From Thermomucor indicae-seudaticae (lineage: Eukaryota > Mucoromycota > Mucoromycetes > Mucorales > Lichtheimiaceae), in NCBI GenBank assembly GCA_000787465.1, contig JSYX01000137.1, positions 1 through 51,626 on the forward strand: a stretch of 51,626 bases of DNA, read 5' to 3'. Below, piece by piece: positions 20,950 to 35,326 of this stretch (position 1 is its first letter; each line of letters starts with the position of its first letter). The notes below the pieces were generated by a model. That model saw nothing but the letters and a program-made list of their open reading frames with translations, had not been told where the DNA came from and did no database searches. The translations under genes and the position numbers were made by a program.

Positions 20950-21664
20950 TTAAGCAGAAGACTTCGATCTTGTCCTTCTCGTCGACATCCGGCGCGTTGG
21001 AGCTTTCACGTTTTGCTTCGCAGTTGTTGACTTCCTCGCAGGCTGTGCTCTCTTGGGAGCCGTCTTTGTTTTTTTCGTAGCAGCAGTCGATCTTCTGGCT
21101 GATGATCTTGTCACAGGTTTCTTTGAGGCATCTGCAGCAGCAGCAGCAGTGCTCTTTTTATTATCCTTTGGCTCCTTCTCGGTCTTTTCAGGTTTCACAA
21201 GCTTAACGGTACCCGAAAGCCCTTATGGACAGACAATTAGCAATCATACACCGAATAAACCGCAAATTTGTATATATACACGTTACCTTTGGAAAGCATA
21301 AAGACATTCTTGGCTGCGCCGCGCTTGATAGCAGTCGCAATCTGCGTGTCAAAGTGTGCTCCGGGGGAAATATTGTAGTTGGCCAGGATATACTTCTTGA
21401 TCGCTTGGCGTGAACTACCCCTTCTTTCCTTGAGTGAAAGAATCGCAGCTAATATCTTGCTATTAGCACGTATGTCTCTCCTTTTAGACTTTTCGATCGC
21501 TTACCTTTGATCATCTCTTCGTACTGAGCAAAACAAGGAGAGATGATGATAAGGATCAGGAAGAGGGATGTTTCAAGACAGACAAGACTTACCGCGGGAT
21601 GACCTTTGCTACTGGAGGTAGTCACCTGTTTTTCAGAAGCTTTGACTTTCCGAGTTTCAGCCAT
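20950..21664 (-). CDS. H1: linker histone H1
   Basis: Four exons on the minus strand (21664-21593, 21523-21505, 21448-21287, 21221-20950) give 174 aa, including a 19 nt microexon. Residues ~22-90 form the winged-helix globular domain (HPAYEEMIKAAILSLKERRG, SSRQAIKKYILANY, GAHFDTQIATAIKRGAAK, GLSGTVKL), followed by a Lys/Ala/Pro/Thr-rich basic tail (PVTRSSARRS, KKTKTAPKRAQPARKS) ending RSKSSA. It binds linker DNA at the nucleosome dyad and compacts chromatin. A polyadenylated, intron-containing H1 gene is usual in fungi. Divergent from RACK1 with 387 bp between start codons. The ATG at 21664 precedes a short N-tail as expected. Confidence 0.95.
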
Positions 21665-22051
21665 AACGTATGATAAAAAGGAAGAAAAAGGTGGGAAAAA
21701 ATGAAATGCAAATTCGTCCCCTCCTTTTTGATCAAAAATAAGCGTGTTTGGGGAACCCTGATCTAATCAGAGCACCCTTTGTCCACCCCTTTTTGGCAAC
21801 TTCGTTACAGCTTTCATGCTATCTATGATCAAGGGGGCTGCTTCAAGTTGTGTATATTCAGTTTGCTTATATTTTTGGCAACAAAACCATTGACCATAAC
21901 TATGTTGACGCGGTATCTTGCCAGCGACACCAAGTATGCGTTTCGGTTTGTTTCAAGCGGAGACACAGAAGGACCAGAAAGCTGCACACATGGCTGACGC
22001 TCTCTGCACTTCACTACTTTTCCTATTATTTTTTCATCAGTTACGAAACAA
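21665..22051. promoter_or_regulatory. divergent promoter region of H1 and RACK1
   Basis: 387 bp separate the two start codons, and both genes must take at least their core promoters from here. A T-rich tract (CCTATTATTTTTTC) lies just before the RACK1 ATG. No specific factor site is claimed. Confidence 0.45.
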
Positions 22052-23885
22052 ATGGCAACAATTGAATTAAGAGGAACTCTCGAGGGTATGTTTAGGAGTT
22101 AATACGTGTGGATGACAGGATGGATGGATGTTCGAAGCTGACGGTAACGGATGGACTAGGTCACGGTGGATGGGGTACGTCCGTAGGCTACTTGTCTGCA
22201 CGTGCAAGAAATGACTTGAGCTGTGCGTGTGTATCTAGTTACATCACTTGTGACAAGTCCAGAGACGCCAGATGTCGTCATCTCGGCCTCACGCGGTAAA
22301 GTGAAAATGCTGTTAATGAAGCCAAAGAATCTTGGGCTGACACGATGATGCGATTAGACAAGTCCATCATTGTCTGGGACATTACTAGGTTTGTCGTAAG
22401 AGTGTCTATGGTTTTTCATGGAACAGGGAGAGTGAATAGCTGACCGAGGGTAGGTAACAAACTTGATTTTCTTTTTAAATAGTTTAGTTGGTCCATAAAA
22501 GAGTTTCTTCGCTGGAACCGCCTTCAACATACAGTTGAGGTGAATGCCATTTTTCTGTAATGCTACAGAAAAATTGCTCACGATTGCCCTCTTTGTGTGC
22601 AGGGATGAAATCAACTATGGCGTTCCGCGAAAATCTCTTTTGGGCCACAACCACTTTGTGCAAGATCTGGCCATCTCCTCGGATGGTCAGTATGTTTTGT
22701 CCGGATCGTGGGACAAAACCTTGCGTCTCTGGGAAATCCAGTCCGGATCCACTACCCGACGATTTGTGGGTCACAAGAATGATGTCCTCTCTGTGGCATT
22801 CTCGCCTGATAATCGCCAGATCGTGTCTGGATCTCGTGATAAGACTATCAAGCTCTGGAACACGCTGTAAGTGACGGTGTATGCAGATAGATGGAAGCTA
22901 GTATTAACGCTGTGTGTAGGGGCGAATGCAAGTTTGAACTCAATGAAGATGGCCATTCAGACTGGATTTCGTGTGTCCGATTCTCACCTAACCCTGAGAC
23001 TCCTTTCATCGTGTCAGCTGGCTGGGATAAGATCGTAAAGGTAATGTTTTCCCTTTCTGACTGGGTTGAGCAAGGACTAGTTTGTTGTGTGAGCTTCCAT
23101 ATGATGATCGTCTATCAATATTTGCTACTTCGGAAGCAAGTGTGCTAATGAGATCAACAAGTCCACCAAATCACTGACAGCTCCAGCAACTAGTCCTTAT
23201 TGACCCATGACTATGCTGTTTGTCAGTTACTAATTCTTTATGCTCATGTATAGGTGAGAGTTGATTTTCAACTTTTCATAAAGGAGAGCGAGCTGGCAAT
23301 GATGACTTTGCTACAATATTTGCTACTTCAGAAGTCCCAAGTGGGACTCATGAGAACAACAATTCCACCAACTTTTCTGATGCAGCTCGTTGATCGTTCT
23401 CTGGGCAAGGCTTCAGAATTGGACTTATTGACAAGAGTTCCTTTTGCCATGTACATTAGGTCTGGGACCTGACAAAGCTTAAGCTTCGAGCCAACTTGAT
23501 TGGTCACAACGGCTACATCAACACTGTCGCCGTATCACCGGATGGATCACTCTGTGCGTCGGCTGGCAAGGATGGCTTGGTTATGTTGTGGGACCTCAAT
23601 GAGATGAAGGCGCTGTTCTCGCTAGACGCAAAGGATGTCGTGCATTCGCTTACCTTCTCTCCGACACGCTACTGGCTTTGCGTCGGCACTTCGTCTGCCA
23701 TCAAGATCTGGGATCTCGAAAGTCATAGTCTGGTCGAGGAACTCTATCCATCTTCTGACGGTAGCAAGGCTTCTTCAACAGATTGTCAGTGCCTGTGCCT
23801 GGCGTTTTCTGGCGACGGCTCGACCTTGTTCTCTGGTCACTCTGATAATCGTATTCGCGTCTGGCAGGTTACCCGTACTCTATAG
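22052..23885 (+). CDS. RACK1: RACK1/Asc1 ribosome-associated WD40 scaffold
   Basis: Seven exons (22052-22085, 22160-22174, 22239-22295, 22358-22388, 22603-22866, 22920-23040, 23460-23885) give 315 aa, the usual RACK1 length. Seven WD40 blades are complete from [20 protein letters not shown] to the final [10 protein letters not shown], with the diagnostic [26 protein letters not shown] and [13 protein letters not shown]. It sits on the 40S head, linking kinase signalling, initiation and ribosome quality control. Exon 2 is only 15 nt. Intron 4 is 214 nt, and intron 6 is 419 nt (23041-23459) and hosts two U24-type C/D snoRNAs, matching the known location of snR24 in the yeast ASC1 intron. All phases close and every exon junction falls in conserved sequence. 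Confidence 0.96.
23091..23183 (+). ncRNA. snR24: C/D box snoRNA, U24/snR24-type, copy 1 (in RACK1 intron 6)
   Basis: Terminal stem GAGCT/AGCTC, box C TATGATGA (23100-23107), the guide CAATATTTGCTACTTC shared with yeast and vertebrate U24, a small hairpin AGCA-AGTG-TGCT in the centre, a C' box ATGAGA, the second guide CCACCAAATCA, and box D CTGA (23174-23177). U24 guides 2'-O-methylation of large-subunit rRNA. The host gene is the same as in yeast. The D-adjacent guide keeps the CCACCAA core. Confidence 0.88.
23289..23389 (+). ncRNA. snR24: C/D box snoRNA, U24/snR24-type, copy 2 (in RACK1 intron 6)
   Basis: A perfect 7 bp terminal stem CGAGCTG/CAGCTCG encloses box C AATGATGA (23298-23305), the same ACAATATTTGCTACTTC guide, a strong central hairpin GTCCCA-AG-TGGGAC, C' ATGAGA, a guide CCACCAACTTTT, and box D CTGA (23377-23380). 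It lies ~105 nt downstream of copy 1 in the same intron. The first guide is identical to copy 1. The bases next to box D differ (CTTTT against AATCA), so the second methylation target may be lost or changed. Confidence 0.88.
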
Positions 23886-24023
23886 TAAAGGGGTGGGAAT
23901 AATAAAATGGTAGTTAATGCCGATATGAGCCGCCATGGTTTTTATTTTTGCTTTCATCTTTCCGGTAGTTTTTTCCAACTTCTTTGCGCGAAGCCAACCC
24001 ATAGTTTTCGTTTGAGAAAGAAG

Positions 24024-26456
24024 ATGGTTTCGATATCAGCGTCTTTTAGGCTTTACTTGGTTTGCAGGTAAATTTCCATCAGAGCCGAAAGCCTAATAAT
24101 ACTCGTAGCAGTAACATTGTATGGCCTACCCCAGTTTTGTGTCTTTGGGTGGGTTCATGGTTCGTTTTTATTCTCCCATTGATTCAACTCATCCTGTTTA
24201 AATAACTCGACCTTCTACGTATATAGTACGGGTAAAGCATCGGAAAGAGTATTATCGTCCATCATCAGCCCTTATAACGAGGAAGGTGTAGATACGACAC
24301 TGGAGCGCTATCAGGTTGCTTGATGATGAAGAGTTTCCAAACCTTCTTCTCTGTGGGCAATATCCCCAATTCAGCCGCAGTTGTCTCGGTTCCTCTCATC
24401 GCCTCTGTATTTGCTTCCATCGTAAGCTTGCAAAGGAAGAAAAAATCGGAAGCGAGGCTTTGGATATAACATTGCAGCTATCCGGACCGATTGCTGACCG
24501 AATCGGTCGAAGGCGATACCTTTTTGTGGCATCATTAATCAAATGCGTCGGTTCGGTGATTCAGATAGCAGCTAAGGGTTTTACTGCCTTGTTGATTGGT
24601 AGAATCATTGCTGGTGCGGCCATTGGGTAAGTTAAGTTAGGCATAATCTTCTAAGCTGCTTGTTACATATACTGTTGATGGATCCAAGCATTTATGGCAT
24701 GTTGGTCCCTCTGTGTAAGTCTTAAAGAACATTAACTTTTCTATTTCCATAAAGACTTGCTCAGAGTTCAAACACATAGACCAAAGCGAGATTGCAAGGC
24801 CAGAACATCGGGGTCGACTTATCACCTTTTATCAGTTTGGTGTGACCCTCGGTTTTTGTATCGCTTTTTGGGTGAATTATGCTACCAGTCATATCGATGG
24901 CAACTTGTCTTGGAGGTACGTTTCACTGTCTAACACGGATCACTACGGGCTTATTCACGATGATGATCACGAAAGAATACCGATAGGTCTTCAGTTGGCT
25001 CCTCCAGTCATCATGTTTATCGGTCTATTTGCTTTACCTGAAAGGTGAGTTCCTGGTTACACCAATGTACCTTCCACAATAACAAGATCAACAAGAGTAG
25101 CCCGCGATGGCTTATTTATCGAGAACGGCTCGACGAAGCACTAGCTATCTTGACAAGGCTTCGAAATAGCCAAGGCGACAGCAATGACTGCGACGTCCAA
25201 ATGGAGTTTATTGGCATCGTTCAGGACGTTGTTTTCGATAACAATTATTCCTCCAAAAAGTATTCCGCGTTACTGCAAAAGGGAATCGAGAATAACCGAC
25301 GACGGACTATGCTTGGTATTGGTATTCACATGCTCACTCAGCTAACAGGTATCAACGTATTACTGTAAGTGGGTGCTTCTCCAAATATCCCTTTTGGTAC
25401 GCTGAAGGCTTGGACCAGATTCTACTTGCCACATATACTGGAATCCACTGGTTTTACAGAAATTAACTCTGAGTTACTCGGAAATGGTGTAAGCGGTATG
25501 GCCAACATGCTTGCGACTATTCCTGTCTTTGCATTTGTAAGATATGAAAAGACAAGTTCTATTCGGGCATGATATGAATTACTTTGGGATAGATTGACAA
25601 ATGGGACAGACGTCGCATCCTCAAAATTGCTTCCATCTGTATGGCTATTTGTATGATGATCATTGCAACCGTGCTTGGTGTGTATAGTGACAAGACAGAG
25701 CAAGCTGTTGGGTCACGGATGTATCCTGGTGCAGTCATGGATGTCAGCGTATATATAACCGGCGATGTGGCTACCTTTGCCATCCTGCTTCTACTCTGTC
25801 TTTTCATTGCGTGTTTTGCTCTCAGCTGGCAAGTATATATTTGAAAGGATGAAAGCAGTGTCTGTGTGTATGTGCTTATCCATGGGTTCTAGGGGACCTC
25901 TTGGATGGATTTATCCGGCCGAGATATATCCTCAATTGATCCGTGCCAAAGCAATAGGTGTCACGACAGCTTCGAGTTATTGCTTTAACGCTGCGATATC
26001 CCAGATCGCTCCTGTTTTATTCCGCTACATTGCTTGGGGAACTTATGTCTTTTTCGGATGCACCTGCATCCTCACTGCGTGGGTGGTCCATGTCTTCTAT
26101 CCAGAGACACGGGCAAGTCCTTTTTGGCTATATGTATATTGGGCACCGACTGACACATAATCCTTTAGGGTCGATCATTGGAGGAGATACATCTGATATT
26201 TAGTGGTGCACTCATTGACCATCAAAAACCGGGTGCACATCATCCATCCACGGCTGCAGAAGCTTTATCCCACCTAGAAATTCTTCAGCGGAATGATACC
26301 CAGTATAACATGACCTTGGTCCAGTCATTACCCAAAATGAAGTCCTCTTCGCCCTTGACGGAACGACGGGCAATGGCCCGTAGTCAATCCCTCGTCAGTA
26401 GTCAATCGCAACGCGCCGACGAAGATAAAGATTTACAGGACTTGGATTCGTTATAA
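24024..26456 (+). CDS. MFS sugar transporter, 5' part damaged or unresolved
   Basis: From 24315 the exons join cleanly: 24315-24421, 24478-24626, 24689-24714, 24780-24915, 24976-25044, 25101-25364, 25419-25536, 25593-25828, 25893-26112, 26169-26456. This gives 534 aa from the ATG at 24323. Sugar-porter signatures are present: ADRIGRRRY, QSEIARPEHRG, LPESPRWLIY, TGINVLLFYLP, GWIYPAEIYP and YPETRGRSLEEI, with a long hydrophilic C-tail. Upstream, 24024-24067 plus 24135-24159 encode the expected start (MVSISASFRLYLVC, SFVSLGGFM), but the FGYDTG exon cannot be connected. A frame reading FYVYSTG just before a good donor at 24232 has no acceptor AG in front. Two introns (25829-25892, 26113-26168) have GC-AG ends. 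Expected to import hexoses across the plasma memb­rane if functional; it may be an early pseudogene. Confidence 0.75.
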
Positions 26457-27367
26457 GTAATAACTCTTATTGATATTAAGTGGCTATCTACAGGATTTCT
26501 ACAAGATTTTCGCGTAATTGTATATGACAATTTGCAGTGCAGGACACACAATATCGCGTGTTGTACGAATCAGATTTGCGTATCCAAAAACATGGAATTT
26601 GCGTGCATCATTTAGCATCCACTTCAAGTAAGGAAAAAGCAGAGAAGCCTTACCCTGTACACATCGACCCGTTTTTATTACGGGGAAACCTGGAGAAATG
26701 AAGCAAAGTAAAGCAATGCAAAAACAATCACTTTACAAAATGTACTCAATTTTGAGTAACTTCCTCATGTATTAAGGTGTAAAGAAGACCTTACCTTGGC
26801 ACGAGGAATGCTCGACCAAGCAATGCAATTGAAGAAGAATGGGGATTTTCTGGGTGATGGATGGTATACCATATAATGTCTTTGGGTGACTACAAAGCAT
26901 GCCACATCCCCCGTACTCGTCCCAAATTCTCCAACAAAAACAAACGAGGGCTAGCTTTTTATACGAAAATGACCATCATACGTCACTGTGATCAGTCAGT
27001 CTGACTGAAACCAAAGAATGGTTCCAACTGTCGCAGCTATGTGTAATATTAGTTGCGTGCAATTACTCTTCCTTTCATTCGGTTCAAATATGGTTTGCAC
27101 TGGCGTAAATTCTGCTTTATGCTCGGCGCAACTGAATTTCTACTTAGCGCAAATTTTGGTTTATGCTTTACGCAAAAGAGACCTTTCGAGCAACGCAAAC
27201 ATTACTTCAAAAACCAGTACATTAAATCCATCAATTGGCTGCAATGTTTAAGACAAAATCATGCAGTTTTTGACTGTCCGCGACCATATTTGGGAAAGAA
27301 CCAGTACCCTCACGGTTGCGGCGTTCTCTTCCCTTTCCTTTCTTGCCCTCAGCACAAAGGAAGAAAC
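26457..27367. other. intergenic, no gene seen
   Basis: About 900 bp between the two transporter genes. An open frame runs from 27053 into the first exon of the ZIP gene in the same frame, but the added N-terminus has no family match, so I treat it as upstream sequence. Confidence 0.5.
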
Positions 27368-28682
27368 ATGGTTCATGACAATGAACAGTCTACGCTTAAA
27401 AGCTGGTTTCCGGTTATAATATCGTCTACTGCTTGTATCATTGGAGGTAATGCTTAGTCATTGCGTTACCTTGTCGCGCAATGGAGTGCAATTCCCGAAT
27501 GTAGACATACTAATCTGAATCACGTTTGCAGCATCTATTGTGTACATTGACAGAATACTACCAAGTAGCATTCGTAGACACGGCTTCATACTTACAAACC
27601 ACTCCTTCTTGGCTGCGTCCATGGCACTGGCATCAGGCGTCTTGCTATTCTCGTCCTTATCAATCTTGCTCCCAGCTTCACAGAAACGACTCGGTTCTGT
27701 CTTGCAAGTCTATTGTTTCTTTTTTGCTGGTGTTATCTTTACATTTGTATTGACCAAGATTGTCCACTGGTGTACTCCTGATGCCGTACATGCATGTGGG
27801 GGTCCGCCTGCGCCCGCACTCCCTAAGCTTGACGAAGAAGAAGCGGCTCAGGAAACCAGGTTATTATCTTCCTCGCACCGTGCTGCAGTTGCCGGACGAG
27901 AAGACCAAAGTCAAACTACTACAGCAGATGGAGGCAAAGGCCAGCAACATTATGGTGCCGTGCTTTTCTCCGAAGCTCATTTTAGGTACCATCCTTCTTC
28001 TACTCCTGGACACCACCATCAACATCATCACCTCGCGCCCACAGACGAAGAAGATGAAAGTGATACCAAAGTCCAGTTTCTTCGCATTGGCATTCAAACG
28101 GCAGTGGCCATTTGTGTTCACAAGTTTCCGGGTACGTGTGTCTTTATTCGCAACACTATGGATAGTAAGACTAACAAAAAGAGTTATTAAAAAAGAGGGC
28201 CTCATTATGTTCGTATCGAGTCGTGCTTCTAAACAAATGGGATGGAGCATTGCTGCAGCCATGTCTATTCATAACCTGACAGAAGGATTTATGATCGCGT
28301 TACCACTTTATTTTGCACTTCGATCCAAGTCAACAGCTTTTGGTTGGGCAGCTGTGCTTGGAGGACTATCGCAGCCTATTGGTGCCGCATTGGGGTTGCT
28401 TCTCATACGGAACGTTCAAGATGCACAAGAAGATAAAATGTTTGGCATCGTCTTTGGATTAATAAGCGGTATGATGTCCTTGATTTCGGTTCAGGTATGT
28501 TCTCTCCCATTAATTGAAAGGGCGGGGTCGCATGTGTATATTTATACTGGCTGACAATCCTGTTTCAGAGTATGCTTCCTCAGGCGATCAAGGCGGACAC
28601 AGAACATCGTTTCGTTGTCACATTCTTTTTCCTTGGCATACTTTTAGTGAGCCTTACTTCAGTCTTAGAATCTCTATCATGA
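27368..28682 (+). CDS. ZIP-family metal (zinc) transporter
   Basis: Four exons (27368-27446, 27532-28131, 28196-28494, 28569-28682) give 363 aa. About eight membrane spans: three in the N-terminal half, then a long cytosolic loop with an acidic start (KLDEEEAAQETR) and a His-rich end (HPSSTPGHHHQHHHLAP), then five spans. The metal-pathway motifs are VHKFPEGLIMF and SIHNLTEGF, the paired HxxPEG/HNxxEG of the ZupT/Zrt3-like ZIP branch. Expected to move Zn2+ or related divalent ions into the cytosol, possibly from the vacuole as Zrt3 does; location is inference. The ATG at 27368 places the first span ~12 residues in, as usual. A poor-context upstream in-frame extension exists. Confidence 0.88.
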
Positions 28683-29440
28683 GCTGTCAATTATAACCAT
28701 ATCCATGGGTTCTATGCACGTTAGCCTATATTAAATGGCTGATACACGTTTGCTGCTGCTTACATCCTATCTATTACGAAGACTTGTATTGAATACTGGA
28801 AGTTACTGTTGGGAGATGCTGCTAGCTAGAGTAGCTAGTTAGGTTTGTAATCCTGTATAGCCTCCGCGGATCTGGTTTGATGTTATGGTAGCAGAGTTTG
28901 TTTTCTGTGTCAGGATGGAAATAGCAAAGACTAATATGAGCAAAGCTAGACTTGACCGCGGTACTACAGATAATGTATATGCAGTCTACAAGACCAACCA
29001 GACAGTACATGTGCAGCAAAATGTCTTAAAAAAGAAGAACCCGGTTGAGTTCTATCATGCATTGCATCTGTTGATCGGGGACCACCTTAATAGCAGACCT
29101 TCACTGTTACCAGAAACGACCATCTCACGCAAAGAATGGGCGCAAAGAAAGCAAAGTTCATTGATAACGATGATGAAACTCATGTGACAGTCCAGAGATA
29201 TTATACCCCGTGTGTGTGCTACGACGTAGCACTTTGCTATTGACACGCATGCACACGCATAAATACTATTTTTAATTTCTTCAAGTGGCGGTCCTTTCGA
29301 TCTCTCTTTTCGCCTCTCCCAAACATTCCTCCTGTTCCCCTTTTTGTTGACCCTTTTGGCCAAAAAAGGACAAAAACTTGCTTTCGTTTCTTTTCGTTTC
29401 TTCTCCTTTGTTTCTATCTGATAGCCATTTATTCGCAAAC
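28683..29440. other. intergenic, no gene seen
   Basis: About 760 bp. A 100-codon plus-strand frame (28885-29187) has no recognisable content. CT-rich DNA just before 29441 is typical of the upstream region of the kinase. Confidence 0.5.
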
Positions 29441-32524
<3,084 letters not shown>

Positions 32525-33446
32525 AATTTTCCATTAAAGCATAGTAGTAGTATGCTACTATAGCATACAGCACACTTATTATTATATCCCCCTCAAAATT
32601 ACTTGTCGATTCTTTCAGTTTCGCACACAGAGCTACTTATTATTAATGTATCTCTCTCTGGGGCTCCATTTCAAGGCACTTGTTTTTGTTCTTTCGACCA
32701 AATGCGTCGCGAGGCGCTGTTTATAACGGACTCATTTGCCCTATAACCTCCCCCTCTTACCCTTAACATTTACTCTGGTTACAGTTAGCTGAGTTCTCCA
32801 TGATTTTCCGCTTTTGTGACATTTGTCTAAAGGGGCAAGAAGATAAATGCATTGTTCTCTTGAACTATCGATGATTGGAAGCTTTGGACCCGGTTGCAAT
32901 ACGAGTAATGTGATTTTGTTGAAGAGTGGCGAACCGATGTACAAAATTGCTACTTGCTTTTGAAAAACACAAGTGAAAGGATAAAGATGCTCACGTGCTT
33001 TAGTTTCCATGAATGGATTGTAAATGATACAATCTTTTTTTTGTCTGTGCTATTCGAGGTAACGAACTCCTAACACCTACAACTAATCTTCTTCTCTTCA
33101 AGTTGTCTCGTAATTATTGAACCATAATAACCCAGTGCGATGCCCTGAACATCAGCAAATGTACGTTATTGTGCGCCAAATACAATTCTATTTATTGAAA
33201 ACCTATGAGTAAAGAAAACGCCTGGAGCGAATGGAACTGTAATTGATACCCTATGTGTGGATCGTGACTCTTATTACAAGTAGACTGGAATAATTCAACC
33301 AGGATGCCCGTTTTAGCTGACCCAAATCGAATTCTTATCTCAGTGATTCCTTTACTTCTTGTAAAAATAGCCAGAATACCTCCAATGGATCAGGTTCGTT
33401 CCCACACTTTTACCGCGGTACTTTGATTTCTTGATAACCGCAGCAA

Positions 33447-33493
33447 CTTCTTTACTGCGGTGCGCAGCTACTTCTTTACTGCGGTGCGCAGCT
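33447..33493. repeat. 24 bp tandem duplication
   Basis: CTTCTTTACTGCGGTGCGCA followed by GCTA occurs twice head to tail, about 170 bp before the tRNA gene. A further ACCGCGG/ACCGCAG lies just upstream. Possibly a small palindromic or protein-binding region; function unknown. Confidence 0.7.
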
Positions 33494-33662
33494 TATCGCA
33501 CAGTATCTTTTATACATTTTTAGTATTTGGAAAAGTATAAATACGAGCATATGCTCATCGAATAAAAAGCATCTGATCCGTCTCTCTATTCTGCGTCATA
33601 AAAAACTGAGGCAGGCACGAACGCGTTCCGTCATGAAGATGTCAAAGGTGACAAGTAAAAAG

Positions 33663-33744
33663 CGACAGCAGCAGGATTTGAACCTGCGCGGGCAGAGCCC
33701 ATGAGATTTCGAGTCTCACCCATTAACCACTCTGGCATGCTGTC
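33663..33744 (-). tRNA. tRNA-Ser (anticodon CGA)
   Basis: On the minus strand the 82 nt sequence folds as a class II tRNA. The acceptor stem GACAGCA pairs with TGCTGTC, the D-arm contains GAGTGGTTAA, the anticodon arm GAGACTCGAAATCTC has anticodon CGA, there is a long variable arm (GGGCTCTGCCC), and the T-arm GCAGGTTCAAATCCTGC is canonical. The long variable arm and identity match serine; it reads UCG codons. There is no intron. CCA is not encoded, as in eukaryotes. Confidence 0.96.
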
Positions 33745-35326
33745 TGGCGTTTTTACCCCGACAAAAGATTTCTGATATAGTAAATATTTGGAGTTTGAAC
33801 CTGGCACCCGTGACGATTCTCATGGCACCTGCTATTGGCTGGATCAAGTCACACTGTCACGTTCTTTGCCAAGTGTGATATTTGAAACCGGCCAAGTAAT
33901 AGTTGGCAGCAGAGGTCATGCAGACCAAGGGTGGATCAGTCTGCGTTGTTACGCCAAATGTCGGGCAACTTATCAAGAGATAAGGCATAATAAATATTGC
34001 GTTCGCTCGTACGACTTGTAATGACAGTGGAAGTGATTCCCAATCGAGAATGCAAACGTGTGTGTTCCATTTGGAGTCAACCTGCAAGAAACGTTGTGAA
34101 GAACTCTTTCATGTTGATGGAAAGTGAGATATATTTACGTGATACGAAACTATTCTTTTTTCACGCAACTTTTTACGCAGCCGGTCGGATGCGTAGATGC
34201 ATACCCGAAGCTTTCTGTAGAGCATAAGGCTTATATCATAATGTGAACGTATTTGGGTTTCTGTCGATCCTTCGTAAAGCATAGCCGCCCTAAGTCACTT
34301 CGGGCTGTATGCTTCTTCATAAATGAGCATTAAGGTTTCCGAAGTACAAGGCAAGACGAGATGAGCCATGCATAGGCTTTTAACTTGTGCAAAAGCCTTT
34401 TGTGGACTTGGCACATGGGTGTCCATGGCAACGAATTGCGGACGATAAAACTTTAAACAACACTGTGCGCTTTTCCATGCTGAAACAAAGCATATCTGTT
34501 AAACATGTTTCTTCTCGGAAGAAAAACGAGGATGCGAAGCCATAAAACCACAACTTGGCTTTCCTGAGCTTTTGGCGGAGATGCGAGCTGCCGTGCGACA
34601 AATTTCGTTGTACCAAACGAATTTGATTCCACTAGTGCCTTTCTTGAGACTTCTTTCATAACAAGAAAGGCGATTCCTCTTCAAAAAGAGCAAATACTCG
34701 ATTCAGCACGCTGATGGTATCCTCTTTGGCAATTAGCGTGTTATCTATTGCCGTCGGGTATACATACTTATATAGTTAGTATATGTAAAAGAAGGAATGA
34801 TGGAAGTTTCCTATTGCCTTGTCTGCAGAGTCGGAATTGCTGGAGTTCGAATTAAAATGGGCAATGTTTGCTTCGGATAGAGAAAAGACGCATTCCTATC
34901 GTAACGGAAAGATAAAATTAGAATTACAGTCTGCGTGTGTAGGGAACATGAGGCGCATGTTTCAAGGAAATGACCGTGAAAGGACAAGGAGGATCCGTTC
35001 AATGGCCAATGCGTTTGTATTCTTCAATAGAATGAGCAATATGGAAGACTCACCAGTGCTCACAAAGGAAACATCCTGCATCAGCACAATGGCCAATGGG
35101 CAAAGTAAAGAATTCAAAGCCCCAATAGTAAGCCAAGCCTTTAAGGATTTGACCCTGAACTTTGACTGCACTGTGGCTCAAGAACACAAAACGGGGCGTG
35201 GCTAGTGCACCTTGCCATAAACAATTGCAAACTCCATGCTAAAAATAGACCGTCCTTTTATGCATCTCACTATTATATATGAATCTCTCTTTGGCAAGGC
35301 ATAAGGCCCTCCATCAGCCTTTTCCC

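Larger units (their letters stand above)
32525..35326. other. gene-poor stretch with a tRNA gene and a small tandem duplication
   Basis: About 2.8 kb between the kinase and the small ORF at 35.3 kb. It holds the tRNA-Ser gene and a 24 bp tandem duplication. It also has an open frame at about 34825-35205 that could be an exon (preceded by the acceptor-like CTTGTCTGCAG) but has no partner exon or family. AT-rich elsewhere. Confidence 0.5.

Noticed and set aside
22389..22602. RACK1 intron 4 (214 nt) as another snoRNA host
   Set aside because: No TGATGA C box paired with a CTGA D box and flanking stem could be found.
27053..27367. Upstream in-frame extension of the ZIP transporter
   Set aside because: The added ~105 residues have no family counterpart and the ATG at 27368 gives a normal N-terminus.
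28885..29187. 100-codon plus-strand frame before the kinase
   Set aside because: No homology or splice context; ends abruptly in promoter-like DNA.
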